A stretch of DNA of 64,000 nucleotides from Atopobiaceae bacterium (GCA_022655215.1 JALCUE010000002.1:186001-250000); one strand, 5' to 3'; positions 1 through 11,118 are shown, counted from the first letter of the stretch. The notes: generated by a model from the letters alone, not told the origin. Made by a program: numbers and translations.

Positions 1-2636
1 GATTGGACGCACTCGAGCATGGCCTCCTTGACCTGGTCGGCGGTGCTGGAGGAGACGGCCTGTCCGAGCGAGCGCGGCGAAGTGGTCGAGGTGGTGGCGC
101 CCTCGGGCGAGAGCACGTGGTCGACCACGTAGGGGTTCATGGCGACGCCGCCGTTCGCGATGGCCGCCGCGGTCACGGCGTTCTCCATCACGGTGGTCTG
201 CGGGCCGGCCGGGCTGCTGTGCTCGCCCACGGGCTGCCCGCAACCCGCCCATGCCGTCTCCCACTCGGTCATCTCGCCGGCGTCAGGCATGAGGGAGTTC
301 ACGCACGAGAAGTCCTGTCCGAGCTTGGTGCCATAGCCGAACGCCTTGGCATAGCTCACGAGCTGGGAGGAGCCCACGCTCGTGGCAAGGGGCGCGAACA
401 CGGTGTTGGCTGAGTATGCGAGGGCATCCCTCAGGGAGAGCGTGCCGAAGTCCTTGTTCTTGTCGTTCGTCACGGTGGCGTTGCCGATCTCCATGGAGGC
501 CGGCGCGTCGTAGGTGGAGTCGAGCGTGGCGATGTTCGAGTCGAGAGCCGCCGCGAGCGTGATCACCTTGAAGGTCGAACCCGGTGCATAGAGCGACTGG
601 GTCGAACGGTCGACGAGGTTGCCGCCGGACGTCCCGCTCGAGATGATGTCGCCGATCTGGTCATAGGAGTAGGTGGGTGACGAGGCCTTGGCGAGGACCG
701 CGCCCGTGGACGGGTCGAGCACCACGATGGCCCCCGTGTACCCCTCGAGGGCGTCCTCGCATGCCTGCTGGATCCCGGAGTTCAGGGTGAGGACGACGCT
801 GGATCCCGGTTGCTCGACTCCCGCCAACGAATACAGGGCGTTCTGCCACGTCGAGTAGTCGGCGTGTCCCGTGAGGGTGTCGTTCATGGTGGACTCCACG
901 CCCGTGGTCCCGTACTGGGTGGAGAGGTACCCCACGGTATGGGATGCGAGCGAGCCCTCGGGATAGGTGCGCACATAGGTGCCGTCCGCCTGCTTGACGG
1001 ATTCGGCCAGGGTCTTGCCGTCCGAGGTGATGATGGCACCGCGCTGGACGTATGCGCTCTTGGCGATGGTGTGGTTGTTGTTCGACATGCTCTGGTAGTC
1101 GGAGGCCTTGAACACCTGTATGTAGGTGAGGTTGGCGATGAGGGCCGCGAAGAGGATGGCGAAGAAGGTCACGAGGATGGTGAGGCGACGGCCCAGCGCG
1201 ACGCGACCGAGGACCCCGGACTCGGGCGTGTTGAGCCCGAAGTGACCCTTGGCGTGCGCCCCTTGGACCACAGGCGTCATCCTGCTGCCGTCGGCGCTCA
1301 TGGCCATGGCGCGGTCGGTGCCGGTGCCCGTCCCGTCCATGATGGCGCCACGTCCCGTGGCCTGGTCCCCCGCGCGGAGGAGAAGGCCGACGATCATGAA
1401 GCTCGAGAGCAGGGAGCTGCCTCCCTGGCTCATGAACGGAAGCGTGACGCCGGTGAGGGGCAGGAGTCGTGTGACGCCGGCCACGATGAGGAAGGCCTGG
1501 AACGAGATGGACGCGGTGAGGCCCACGCTGGTGAACGCGGCCATGTCGGACTTCGCCCTCGCCGCGGTGGTGAAGCCCCTCACCGCGAAGAGCACGAAGA
1601 GGATGAGCACGGCGCTTGCGCCGAGCAGACCCATCTCCTCGCCGATGGCGGAGAAGATGAAGTCGCTCTCGACCACGGGGATGAGGGTGCACATGCCCTT
1701 GCCGATCCCGGTGCCGACGAGTCCTCCGTCGGCGAGCGAGAAGAGCGACTGCACGATCTGGAGGCCCGAGCCGGAGGCGTCCGCGAACGGGTCGAGCCAT
1801 ATCTGGACGCGGGTGCGGACGTGGGAGAAGAAGTGATAGCAGAACACCGCGCCTATCGCGAGCAGCAGCAGGCTCACCAGGACGTAGCTCACGCGTCCCG
1901 TGGCGACGTAGAGCATGATCACGAAGATGGTGAAGAAGAGCAACGCGCTTCCCAGGTCGCGCTCGAAGATGACGACGAGCAGGCTCATGCCCCACATGAC
2001 GAACATGGGCAGCAGCATGCGCAGGCGCGGGATGGCGAAGGGCCCTATACGGTGGGAGGTCGCCGAGAGCATCTCGCGGTTCTCGGCGAGATAGCTTGCC
2101 AGGAACAGCACGATGAGGATCTTGGCGAGCTCGCCGGGCTGGAACGAGAGGCCACCAACGCTGATCCAAAGCTTCGACCCGCCGATCTCGGTGCCGAAGA
2201 CCATGGGGATGAGCAGCAGGCCCACGCCGACGCATCCGATGGTGTACTTGTAGCGGGACAGGTCGTCGAGGTTGCGGACGACGGCCAGCACGACGACCAT
2301 GGCGCCCACGCTGAGCAGCAGCCACATGACCTGGTTCATGGCGAGGTCGGGTGCGAGGCGTGTGACGAACGTGATGCCTATGCCTGAGAGCACGAATACG
2401 ATGGGCAGTATCGCGGGGTCAGCGCCAGGTGCCAGGAAGCGTATGGCGACGTGGGCGGCGGCGAATGCCGCGCACAGGGCGATGGGGACCGCGAGCGACT
2501 CGACCGTGAGGGCCGTGCCGGTGTTGACTATGTACATGGCATAGAAGAGCAGGACCGGGATGGACCCGGCGCAGAGCAGCAGGAGCTCGGTGTTCCTGCG
2601 GGACCCCGCGGTGTTCCTCCTGACGGCGGCCGGCAT
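1..2636 (-). CDS. FtsW/RodA-type SEDS polymerase fused to class B penicillin-binding protein (partial, C-terminus off the left edge)
   Basis: One uninterrupted frame of at least 878 codons. Residues about 1-422 are a polytopic SEDS glycosyltransferase (peptidoglycan polymerase), with the family's GGSKLWI, QPGELAK and MSQGGSSLL segments. A polar linker of about 60 residues follows. A new membrane anchor begins near residue 485 ([20 protein letters not shown]), then a penicillin-binding transpeptidase domain with STFK (bases 567-578, S about 687) and SAN (405-413, S about 742). The KTG box would lie beyond the edge. I read through the junction (1140-1500) and found no stop. The start ATG lies just after the phosphatase stop (TGACATG). 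SEDS and bPBP are normally separate proteins of about 400 and 500-700 aa that work as a pair, so this is a natural fusion of the elongation/division synthase. It ends the kinase-FHA-phosphatase operon. Confidence 0.9.
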   Translation of the reverse strand, partial: MPAAVRRNTAGSRRNTELLLLCAGSIPVLLFYAMYIVNTGTALTVESLAVPIALCAAFAAAHVAIRFLAPGADPAILPIVFVLSGIGITFVTRLAPDLAMNQVMWLLLSVGAMVVVLAVVRNLDDLSRYKYTIGCVGVGLLLIPMVFGTEIGGSKLWISVGGLSFQPGELAKILIVLFLASYLAENREMLSATSHRIGPFAIPRLRMLLPMFVMWGMSLLVVIFERDLGSALLFFTIFVIMLYVATGRVSYVLVSLLLLAIGAVFCYHFFSHVRTRVQIWLDPFADASGSGLQIVQSLFSLADGGLVGTGIGKGMCTLIPVVESDFIFSAIGEEMGLLGASAVLILFVLFAVRGFTTAARAKSDMAAFTSVGLTASISFQAFLIVAGVTRLLPLTGVTLPFMSQGGSSLLSSFMIVGLLLRAGDQATGRGAIMDGTGTGTDRAMAMSADGSRMTPVVQGAHAKGHFGLNTPESGVLGRVALGRRLTILVTFFAILFAALIANLTYIQVFKASDYQSMSNNNHTIAKSAYVQRGAIITSDGKTLAESVKQADGTYVRTYPEGSLASHTVGYLSTQYGTTGVESTMNDTLTGHADYSTWQNALYSLAGVEQPGSSVVLTLNSGIQQACEDALEGYTGAIVVLDPSTGAVLAKASSPTYSYDQIGDIISSGTSGGNLVDRSTQSLYAPGSTFKVITLAAALDSNIATLDSTYDAPASMEIGNATVTNDKNKDFGTLSLRDALAYSANTVFAPLATSVGSSQLVSYAKAFGYGTKLGQDFSCVNSLMPDAGEMTEWETAWAGCGQPVGEHSSPAGPQTTVMENAVTAAAIANGGVAMNPYVVDHVLSPEGATTSTTSPRSLGQAVSSSTADQVKEAMLECVQ

Positions 2637-2637
2637 G

Positions 2638-3947
<1,310 letters not shown>

Positions 3948-3951
<4 letters not shown>

Positions 3952-4361
3952 CGGCGGCTCACCCTCATGACGGCGTCGCCCACCTGCACCTCGTCACCGT
4001 CACGAAGGGTGATCGGCTCGGTGAGGGGCCTTCCGTTGACGAGCGTGCCGTTGGTGGAGTTCATGTCCTCGAGCACGAGGGCGGGACCCTGCAGCGTGAA
4101 GCGTGCATGCGTGGCCGAGACGAACGGCTCGTCTATGACTATGTCCGAGTTGGGGGAGCGGCCCACCACGACGGGGCCGAGCATATCGACGTGGAGGCCA
4201 CGCAGCGCGCGCGGACCCTTCTCGACGTCGACGCACCAGATGGCGGGGTCCTTGCGCTGCCCCTTGACCAGTCCGATGCCCGTCCTCATGACGGCGAACA
4301 GGAAGATGTAGAGGAGGACGACGAACAGGATCCGACCTACGAACAGCACGAGGTCGATCAT
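3948..4361 (-). CDS. FHA-domain protein with N-terminal membrane segment (FhaB/FipA-like)
   Basis: 137 aa. A single N-terminal membrane helix (LVLFVGRILFVVLLYIFLF) is followed by an FHA phosphothreonine-binding domain with VVGRSPNSDIVI, SATHARF and DMNSTNGTLVNGR, the usual R, S, H and N contacts. In mycobacteria the equivalent protein (FipA/FhaB) links kinase signalling to FtsZ/FtsQ and cell-wall synthesis, so a scaffold role near the SEDS-PBP is likely by family knowledge. The ATG sits one base after the previous stop and has GGAGG about 5 bases upstream, inside the previous gene's last codons. Confidence 0.9.
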
Positions 4362-4362
4362 T

Positions 4363-5526
4363 CTATCCCTCCCGGAACTCGAGGTTTATGAGCCCGAGGG
4401 TGACGAGGTCACCGTCCCGCAGGATGCAGTCGTCCACGTCGACGTTGTTCACGAGTGTGCCGTTGGTCGAGTTGAGGTCGGTGATGTGCCAGCTGCGACC
4501 GTCATAGGCGAGCTCGGCATGACGACGCGAGATGTTGGGGTCGCGAAGGACGATGCCGCCCTGCGACCGCTCTCGGCCGATGATGGTGCGCGGCGCGGTC
4601 GCGGTGAAGGTGCGGCCGCTCTGACGGTCGATGAGCATGCAGGTGGCGGCAGGGCTCGAGGCGGCGGCGGATCCGGCGGCCGCGACCGCGGCACCTGCCC
4701 CGGCTGCGGCCTGGGCGCCATAGGGGTTCACGAGGGGGACGTTGGCCGACTCGCGACGCTGCGTGGGCGGCGTCATGGGGCTGGCCGCATGGGCGGCGCG
4801 GGGCCTGGGCGCAGGGGTCGGAACGGCCGGCTCGGGATATGCGACGGGCTGGGGCTCGGCCGCGACGGGCTGGGCCTGGGGGGCGTACTGCTGCTGAGCG
4901 GCCTGCTCGTAGGCGTCGAGGACGACGTCCTGAGGCATCACGTCCAGGCCGGCGTCCGTGCCGCCGGGTGCGGGAGCCGCGGTCGGGGTGATGACGGGCA
5001 TCTCCTGGACGGGCAGGGGCTTCTCGGAGAAGGGCTTGTGGAAGCGCGAGCCGTGTGACCCCGCCGCCATGGGTGCCGCGGCGCCTCCCATGCCGCCGGT
5101 GTCACCCTTGGCCGTGCCCATGAACTTCGACTCCTCGTCGCGGAGGCGGTTCAGCGTACGGACGTCGACGTTCTCGGCGAAGACGGAGAACTTGCCGCTC
5201 TTGAGGGAGGGGTCGACCATGAAGCGCACCAGCGGTGAGCCGACGAACGAATAACCGCGGCCTTGCGCCTGAGCCTCGATGAACTGCGAGGTCTCGCGCG
5301 TGAGCTGGGAGTAGAGGGGACGCATGGACATGTCGTCGTCAGAGGAGACGAGGATGGTGTAGAGGGCCGGGGCGGTGTCGACGCCATCGATGACGAACGT
5401 CTCGTTCTCCATCTCGTGAGCGGCCTTCTTGGCGAGCTTCTTGAACGAGAACGGAGCGGTATAACCCTGGGGGCCGTCACCGAACACGCTTCCGACGCGA
5501 TCCTCGAACACGTTAAGGAAGTTCAC
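4363..5526 (-). CDS. DUF3662/FHA domain protein (FhaA-like)
   Basis: 387 aa from a GTG at 5526; an ATG three codons earlier (5535) also exists. GGAGG abuts that ATG with no spacer but stands 9 bases before the GTG, so I prefer the GTG, giving MNFLNVFEDRVG, the usual DUF3662 start. Residues about 1-125 are the DUF3662 domain, about 140-280 are a Pro/Ala/Gln-rich linker, and the last about 85 are an FHA domain (TIIGRERSQGGIVL, SRRHAEL, DLNSTNGTLVNN). FhaA recognises phosphorylated partners such as MurJ-type flippases in mycobacteria. The order kinase-FhaA-FhaB-phosphatase is contiguous. Confidence 0.9.
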   Translation of the reverse strand: MNFLNVFEDRVGSVFGDGPQGYTAPFSFKKLAKKAAHEMENETFVIDGVDTAPALYTILVSSDDDMSMRPLYSQLTRETSQFIEAQAQGRGYSFVGSPLVRFMVDPSLKSGKFSVFAENVDVRTLNRLRDEESKFMGTAKGDTGGMGGAAAPMAAGSHGSRFHKPFSEKPLPVQEMPVITPTAAPAPGGTDAGLDVMPQDVVLDAYEQAAQQQYAPQAQPVAAEPQPVAYPEPAVPTPAPRPRAAHAASPMTPPTQRRESANVPLVNPYGAQAAAGAGAAVAAAGSAAASSPAATCMLIDRQSGRTFTATAPRTIIGRERSQGGIVLRDPNISRRHAELAYDGRSWHITDLNSTNGTLVNNVDVDDCILRDGDLVTLGLINLEFREG

Positions 5527-5527
5527 G

Positions 5528-7273
5528 TCAATCATCCTCCAGACGAGCGGGCGGCAGACCGAGCGCCACCATCACGACGACCACAAGTAACGAAAAGAGT
5601 ACCGCAAGACCAAGTGGCACCCAGCTAGGGGACACCCATATACCGCCATTCTCCACTCGCGACGCGATCACGTACCCAGCGATGACGATGCCGGCGGCCA
5701 GAATCTGACCGGTGATCGCGAGGCCACGCGACTCGCGGCGGGCGAGGACGGAGGCGACGCAGGCGGCCACGCCTGAGGCGCACGCCACGACCCACCACGT
5801 GGGATGGGACAGGCCGGACGTCACGGCATCGGCCACCGAGCCTGCCGAGAAGGACGAGGACGTGGCGGCAAGCACCACGTGCTGGAGCAGCCATCCGAAC
5901 GCCCCGGTGGTCGCCGCCTCGACGGGGCCGAGCGCGTAGCCGGAGAGGGGGGCTGACAACTCGGGCATCCCGATGGCGGCAGGGGCGAGCAGGGCGAGCG
6001 AGGCGGGACGGTCCCTGCGGCCCACGAGGAACCACCATGCGAGACAGGCGACGCCCAACCCGAGGCAGAGCAGGGTGGTGGAGGAGTCCCCGCCGGCGAG
6101 TGCGATCGCCACGACGAGCTCGACGAGTACGAGGGCGCAGCCGAGGGCCGGCACGAGGGCACCTGCGAGTGCGAGGATCGCCGCGAGCGCGAGCAGTGGC
6201 ATTCCGGTGGCTGCGGCGACGCCGGGGGCGAGCAGTGCGCCCAACCAGCCGCAGGCGGCGGCCGTGGTCAGGCGCAGCAGGAGGCCGGGGAGCCACGGGG
6301 CCCTCTCCGAGAGGGGCGCGTGTGCGAAGTCACGCCACTCGTCCGACTCGGTCTCGTCGTCCGTCACCTGCCCAAGGAGCGTCGCGATGGAGGCCCTTCC
6401 CGCCGAGCGGTCGCCCAGGAGGGGACAGACCGCGTCGGCGAGGTCCGCCACGGAGGTCGTGCGGTAGGACGCGTCGGCCTCGAGGGCCCGTGCGAGCGCA
6501 TCGGACACCTCGGGATCGACGTCGTGGTCGATGCTCGAGAGGGGACGCGCCCCGTGCCAGATGGCCTTCTCGGACGCGTCGGCGGTTCCCGCGGAGAACG
6601 GACCCCTGCCGACCAGGGACTCGTAGCACACGACGGCCAGGGAGAACACGTCGCATCTCTCGTCCACGAGTGCCCCGTCGAGCTGCTCGGGAGGCATGTA
6701 TCCCACCGTCCCGCCGCGCGCGCCCCCGAAGCCGGCAGCAGACGCGAGCGTCGCCATGCCGAAGTCCCCGAGCTTGACCGCGCCGGAGCGGTCGATGAAC
6801 ACGTTCGCCGGCTTGATGTCGAGATGGAGGACGCCGTTGTCGTGCGCGAAGGTGAGTGCGTCCGCGAGCGAGGAGAGCACGTGCGCACACTCGTCGTGGG
6901 TGAGCGTGCCGCCCTCGACGCGTGCCAGGAACTCCGCGAGCGTGATGCCGTCGACGTATTCCATGACCAGGTAGGCCATGCGGTCATCGGCCTCGAAGTC
7001 GAACACGGTGACGATGTTGGGGTGGGCCAGCAGGCATGCGGTGCGTGCCTCGCCCAGCGCCTCGTCGACGCTCGACGTGGCCGCGGCTCCTGCCGCCGGT
7101 GTGAGTGGAAGGCACTTTATTGCCACCCGGCGTTGGAGGCGGGTGTCCCAGCAGACGAGGACCTGGCCGAATCCTCCCGTGCCCTTCCTCTCGATCACGC
7201 GGTATCGACCGAGGAGGAGCGGGTCGGGGACGGGGTCGCTCACATCGTCGTAGGCATCACCATCGGCCCCCAT
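5528..7273 (-). CDS. Serine/threonine protein kinase with polytopic membrane C-terminus, no PASTA domains
   Basis: 581 aa from the ATG at 7273; an in-frame GTG at 7321 would add 16 residues and neither has a clear ribosome site. The kinase domain spans about 22-290: glycine loop GTGGFG (31-36), VAIK (K53), catalytic loop HLDIKPANV (H150-D152), DFG (170-172), GTVGYMPPEQ activation segment. The residue before the catalytic Asp is Leu rather than Arg, so it is a non-RD kinase. After about residue 330 there are roughly seven hydrophobic helices and no PASTA repeats, unlike PknB/PrkC, so it is unlikely to sense muropeptides in the usual way. It heads the FHA-phosphatase-SEDS/PBP operon. Confidence 0.9.
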   Translation of the reverse strand: MGADGDAYDDVSDPVPDPLLLGRYRVIERKGTGGFGQVLVCWDTRLQRRVAIKCLPLTPAAGAAATSSVDEALGEARTACLLAHPNIVTVFDFEADDRMAYLVMEYVDGITLAEFLARVEGGTLTHDECAHVLSSLADALTFAHDNGVLHLDIKPANVFIDRSGAVKLGDFGMATLASAAGFGGARGGTVGYMPPEQLDGALVDERCDVFSLAVVCYESLVGRGPFSAGTADASEKAIWHGARPLSSIDHDVDPEVSDALARALEADASYRTTSVADLADAVCPLLGDRSAGRASIATLLGQVTDDETESDEWRDFAHAPLSERAPWLPGLLLRLTTAAACGWLGALLAPGVAAATGMPLLALAAILALAGALVPALGCALVLVELVVAIALAGGDSSTTLLCLGLGVACLAWWFLVGRRDRPASLALLAPAAIGMPELSAPLSGYALGPVEAATTGAFGWLLQHVVLAATSSSFSAGSVADAVTSGLSHPTWWVVACASGVAACVASVLARRESRGLAITGQILAAGIVIAGYVIASRVENGGIWVSPSWVPLGLAVLFSLLVVVVMVALGLPPARLEDD

Positions 7274-7436
7274 GACGGGGTCGGTCCATGATGACGTCCG
7301 TTGGCTTCGCTTGTCTCTCACGGCTGGTCTCGTTTCTGGTGTGTATGCCGCGGGTCCCCGCGCCGTCTCGTCTGGCGACTGCCACCCATTCTATCGTTGT
7401 CAGGACGGCGATGTTAGTGGTAGCATGCATCGTTAC

Positions 7437-7523
7437 GCGGGCGTGGCGGAATTGGCAGACGCGTACGGTTCAGGTCCGTATGGGGGCAACCCCATGAAGG
7501 TTCAAGTCCTTTCGCCCGCACCA
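7437..7523 (+). tRNA. tRNA-Leu (anticodon CAG)
   Basis: The acceptor stem GCGGGCG (7437-7443) pairs with CGCCCGC (7513-7519), followed by discriminator A and an encoded CCA. The anticodon stem TACGG/CCGTA encloses loop TTCAGGT with CAG at 7471-7473. The long variable arm (class II) and TTCAAGTCC T-loop fit tRNA-Leu. Confidence 0.96.
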
Positions 7524-7532
7524 TGAACGCAC

Positions 7533-7574
7533 GAGGGTCGTCGCAACCAATCGGTCGCGGCGACCCTCTTCGTT
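7533..7574 (+). terminator. Probable intrinsic terminator after tRNA-Leu
   Basis: A 12-bp stem (gagggtcgtcgc / gcggcgaccctc, one G-U pair) at 7533-7544 and 7557-7568 is followed by TTCGTT. It lies just past the tRNA-Leu CCA end and is convergent to the end of the beta-helix lipoprotein gene. Confidence 0.6.
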
Positions 7575-7609
7575 CGGCGAGGTCAGGTCTCGTCAGATGG
7601 TTCCGCCCA

Positions 7610-9433
7610 TCATCCCGCGCTGCGTGTCCCATTGACGTTGCCCGAGGGAGCCGTGCCGCCGCCGAGTCCGCCCGCTCCACCTCCCATGGTCCCCATGGAG
7701 CCTCCCATCCCCGAGGAGCCTTCGGTCGAATGGGCGTCATCCAAGGTGAACTCGTAGGAGGCGTCTCCCACGGAGAGCGTGTAGGTGCCGCCCTCCTCCA
7801 TGCCGGGGGCACTCACGACGACGGACTGGAACTCCTTGGTCGCGGTGACGCTCGCGAGCCGCGTGCCGTCCGACGAGGTGAGCGTGACGGTCGTGCCGGC
7901 CTGTGCGACCGAGTCGAGTCCGTAGATCACCGAGCCCTGGGACCCCGCCGTGAAGCCCGTCGCCATCCCGGCCGAGCCGAGGGCGACCACGGTCCCGCCG
8001 TCGACGGTCGCGGAGGAGTCATAGTCGAGGGCTCCGTCCCCGGACGAGGTCGGACCATACACATAGGTGGTCCCTCCCGTCACGGAGATGGTCCCGTTCG
8101 AGTCGATCCCGTCGCCCGACGCGTCGACGGTCACGGTGCCCCCTGATATGACGACCGAGGGCGTCCCGGTCGAGGTGGAGGCCGTGGCCGACGGCGTCGT
8201 CGAGGCGGCGTCCGGACTCGAGGTGGCATCGGGCGACGTGGTCGCATCCGAGCCGGGGTCCGAGGATGCATCCTCGTTCATGGTCCCGTCCTGTGCCGGG
8301 CCGCGCGTGTCGCCGGCGCCTCCGAGGCCGCCGGTGTTGCCGACGGCGTTGGCATCCCTGCCGCCCATGCCGCCCATCCCGGTCGTCGTGGAGCCGGAGC
8401 CGTCGGTGGCGTTGAGGCCGTCGTCGGTCGAGGCGACGCTCACGTCGCCGCCAGATATGGCGATCGCGAGGGACTCGAGCCCCTCGTAGCTGTGGGTGAT
8501 GTCGATCGTCCCGGCGGAGACGGTGAGGCTGGCGTCGGCATGGATGCCGTCGTCACCTGCGGCCTCGGTCAGCGTCCCGCCCACCATCTCGAACGTCGAG
8601 GACGCGTCGACGCCGTCGGAGGTGCTGGTCACGTCGATGGCCCCGCCGGAGATGTAGACGAACCCTTTCTCGTCCGTCTCGGTGTTCTCGGAATGGATCC
8701 CGTCCGTTCCCGCGACGAGCGTCAGCCGGCCGCCGCCCACGCGCACGCTGTCCTTGCCCGAGAGCGCATGCTTGGCGGCCGTGACGGAGAGGGTGCCGCC
8801 GCAGACCTTGAGGTCGTCCTTCGACACGATGCCATGCCCCGTGGCGGACGTCACCTCGAGCGTTCCCAGCCCGTTCAGGGTCAGGTCCGATTTGGAGAAG
8901 ACCGCGCCGTCCACGTTGTCGTCGGTGGTCTGGACGTAGTCGGACGTGGTCGCCAGCGAGTTGGTCGAGCCGTCGGCGGTGGTGAGGAAGACCTTGTCGG
9001 CCGTCATCACGTAGATCGCCGCGCTCGTGGAGGAGAAGACGGACGCGCCGTCCAGCACGATCTGGACCTTGTCGGAGTCGCCCGCCTCGACGACGACCTG
9101 GCCGTCGGTGAGGGTCCCGCTCAGGTGATACGTGCCCTCCTTGGTTATGGTCACGGTGTTCCCGTCGACCTTCACGCCCGACCCGGAGACCTGCGTGGCG
9201 TCGTCTGCGAGCGTCACGTCCGTGGACGACGTCCAGTCGGTCTCCCAGTCGCGGTCGGTGAACATGTCGTCTGCGGAGGCAGTGGTCGTGGTGGTGGTGG
9301 CTGCCATGGTCGTGGCTGAGGTCGAGCTGGCGTCGCCCGCCTGGGCACATCCGGAGACGGGGAGTGACGCCGAGACCATGAGGGCTGCCGCCAGCGCGAC
9401 GGCGCTGCGACGTCCGTGGGTGGGTGCTTGCAT
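7610..9433 (-). CDS. Secreted lipoprotein with carbohydrate-binding DUF4353-type beta-helix
   Basis: 607 aa from the ATG at 9433, chosen because GGAAGG precedes it and the protein then begins with a lipoprotein signal (hydrophobic core, lipobox VSGC, Cys29). After a Thr-rich spacer there are many short beta-strand repeats of the type GG.(L/I).V....DGI, as in DUF4353 carbohydrate-binding proteins. A Gly/Asp/Thr/Pro-rich insert (about 380-460) interrupts the helix, and the C-terminus is a Gly/Met-rich tail. It is the last gene of a run with a DUF4956 membrane protein and a VTC polymerase, a set often found together in Gram-positive genomes. The ligand is unknown. Confidence 0.8.
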   Translation of the reverse strand: MQAPTHGRRSAVALAAALMVSASLPVSGCAQAGDASSTSATTMAATTTTTTASADDMFTDRDWETDWTSSTDVTLADDATQVSGSGVKVDGNTVTITKEGTYHLSGTLTDGQVVVEAGDSDKVQIVLDGASVFSSTSAAIYVMTADKVFLTTADGSTNSLATTSDYVQTTDDNVDGAVFSKSDLTLNGLGTLEVTSATGHGIVSKDDLKVCGGTLSVTAAKHALSGKDSVRVGGGRLTLVAGTDGIHSENTETDEKGFVYISGGAIDVTSTSDGVDASSTFEMVGGTLTEAAGDDGIHADASLTVSAGTIDITHSYEGLESLAIAISGGDVSVASTDDGLNATDGSGSTTTGMGGMGGRDANAVGNTGGLGGAGDTRGPAQDGTMNEDASSDPGSDATTSPDATSSPDAASTTPSATASTSTGTPSVVISGGTVTVDASGDGIDSNGTISVTGGTTYVYGPTSSGDGALDYDSSATVDGGTVVALGSAGMATGFTAGSQGSVIYGLDSVAQAGTTVTLTSSDGTRLASVTATKEFQSVVVSAPGMEEGGTYTLSVGDASYEFTLDDAHSTEGSSGMGGSMGTMGGGAGGLGGGTAPSGNVNGTRSAG

Positions 9434-9465
9434 GTGGTTCACGTCCTTCCTCGGGCTCGCCCTGG

Positions 9466-10158
9466 CTAGAGCTCCATCACGCTCGTCGGCATGACGGACG
9501 AGCTGATCTCGAGATTGCCGTTGCGGCATCGCATCGCGTCGATGAGCGCACGCTCCGACGAGGCGTCACGCAAGGTGACCTCATAGGTGAGCTTGCTGAG
9601 GCTCCCGAGGTTGGACGTCCTGACGGACGTGAGGCGCGAGCTCGTGGTGTAGGTGGAGAGGAGGTCGTCGAAGACGCCGCCGTAGTCGAGGTCCTCGGGG
9701 ACGGTCACGCGAAGTACCTTCTCGAGCTCGTGGCCCTTCTCGGCATGGTCGCACCAGAGGCCCCCCAGGACCATGGCGGCTCCCATGACGACCGAGAACA
9801 GCGCCGCGAACCCGAGGTAACCCATGCCCACGGCGAGTCCCGTTGCCATGGAGACGAAGATCGCGCAGATCTCGCGGGCGGTGCCGGGGGCCGAACGGTA
9901 CCGCACGAGGGAGAAGGCCCCGGCGACGGCCACCCCCGCCCCGAGGTTCTCGCTCACCATCATGATGACCACGGATGACGCGGCGGGCAGGAGCGCCACC
10001 GTGACGGCGAACCCCTTCGAGGAACGCGTGCGGTACGTGCAGACGAAGGCGAGGAACACGCCGAGCGCGAGCGCGCACAGCATGCTCAGGCCGAAGTCCG
10101 CGATCGTTATGGAGCCGGTCTCGCCGTAGTAAAGGCTGTCGAAGATCTCGTCAGGCAC
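9466..10158 (-). CDS. DUF4956 family membrane protein
   Basis: 230 aa. The N-terminal half holds four hydrophobic helices, including the characteristic segment VSENLGAGVAVAGAFSLVRY followed by SAPGTAREI. The C-terminal about 85 residues are a soluble domain (LRVTVPEDLDYGGVFDDLL). DUF4956 proteins sit next to VTC-domain polyphosphate polymerases, and a role in polymer export or membrane assembly is inferred from that context only. The start overlaps the end of the upstream VTC gene by 8 bases, so the two are co-transcribed and probably translationally coupled. Confidence 0.85.
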   Translation of the reverse strand: MPDEIFDSLYYGETGSITIADFGLSMLCALALGVFLAFVCTYRTRSSKGFAVTVALLPAASSVVIMMVSENLGAGVAVAGAFSLVRYRSAPGTAREICAIFVSMATGLAVGMGYLGFAALFSVVMGAAMVLGGLWCDHAEKGHELEKVLRVTVPEDLDYGGVFDDLLSTYTTSSRLTSVRTSNLGSLSKLTYEVTLRDASSERALIDAMRCRNGNLEISSSVMPTSVMEL

Positions 10159-10858
10159 TGAGGGCCTCCTTGGTCCCGTTCATCATCTGATAGGCACGGC
10201 CGTACTTGGAGAAGCCGGTCGGGAACACCGCGAGCTCGTTCAAGGTGTCCGCGAGCCAGAGGGGCATGGATCCCGCGGCCTTCACCTCGAGGATCGACCC
10301 GCCGCGGGCCAGGACCTCCTCGCCGGAGGGTGCGACGTCCAGGTCGAGGTCATGGGTTCGCCAGCGGACGTCATCGTCGAAGGTGATCCGCAGGTCGCGA
10401 TCGTCGGTCGAGTAGAACGCCTCGCGGTCGTAGCTGAGGTACATGACGGGCGACAGTCCCTGGTAGAAGTCGAACGCATAGGCGAGCTCCCGGCCGATCT
10501 GTCCTTCCCTCACGAGGAGGGACGGATGGGCGAGGGCGGTCCGCGCGGCGGCGTTCGTGAGCTCCACGCGACGCTTGTAGACCACCTGTCGGTACTTCTT
10601 CTTGAGCTCGAGGAAGACCATGCCATCTGGCCCTGGCATACCGTAGCTGCGGAGACGTACCTTCTCCTTGTAGGCCGGCTTCTCGAGCGACCTCCTCACG
10701 AGTCGATGGTCGGGGGTGTCGAGATAGAGGTTCAGGATGCTGCTGCGGCCATGCTCGTCAGGTGTGATGCGGTCGCCGATGCGATGCATGAGGCGTGTCC
10801 TCGTCGGACCGTCCACGAGGTACTTCACCTCATGTCGTTCGAATACGTCGGTGGACAT
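10151..10858 (-). CDS. VTC-domain polyphosphate polymerase
   Basis: 235 aa, nearly all VTC domain. The basic tunnel motifs are visible: RHEVKYLVD near the N-terminus, LYLDTPDH, YKEKVRLRSYG, FLELKKKY.QVVYKRR, YDREAF and ILEVKAAGSMPLW. In eukaryotic Vtc4 this fold makes polyphosphate from ATP; bacterial homologues are usually annotated the same way. AGGAGAGCA precedes the ATG. It is first in a three-gene run with DUF4956 and a beta-helix lipoprotein. Confidence 0.85.
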   Translation of the reverse strand: MSTDVFERHEVKYLVDGPTRTRLMHRIGDRITPDEHGRSSILNLYLDTPDHRLVRRSLEKPAYKEKVRLRSYGMPGPDGMVFLELKKKYRQVVYKRRVELTNAAARTALAHPSLLVREGQIGRELAYAFDFYQGLSPVMYLSYDREAFYSTDDRDLRITFDDDVRWRTHDLDLDVAPSGEEVLARGGSILEVKAAGSMPLWLADTLNELAVFPTGFSKYGRAYQMMNGTKEALSA

Positions 10859-11038
10859 TGCTCTCCTTGCATACGAATAACGAATGTAATGGGAGAGTAA
10901 GGTCCGACGCGGAAGCGAAGCTGAAATGGGGGGCCCGTCTCCACCGACGAGCAGACGATGCGCACAAAGCCAGAGGGCCGCTCAGGTGTCTGAACGTCCG
11001 CTGACACGTGCGTCCTGATGGTGCGGACGACACATGTG
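10859..11038. other. Intergenic leader of the VTC operon
   Basis: Non-coding gap between the VTC gene and the trkA terminator. The first 40 bases next to the VTC start are relatively AT-rich (attcgttattcg on the minus strand) and probably hold its promoter. I see no riboswitch-like structure. Confidence 0.4.
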
Positions 11039-11076
11039 AGGGAGGGGGCCACGACCGAAGCCGTGACCCCCTCCCT
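11039..11076 (-). terminator. Hairpin terminator downstream of the second RCK gene
   Basis: A 15-bp stem with one mismatch (11039-11053 agggagggggccacg with 11062-11076) and an 8-base loop, 43 bases past the stop of the gene ending at 11119. There is no U-tract, so strength is uncertain. Confidence 0.6.
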
Positions 11077-11118
11077 GTGTGACCCTTCGGGTCGTCGTGT
11101 CCGTCCCGCTTCGGTCGG

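Noticed and set aside
661-2325. Open frame of 554 codons overlapping the SEDS-PBP gene on the same strand
   Set aside because: It is the +1/-1 shadow (Arg/His-rich) of the true frame, which carries all SEDS and PBP motifs.
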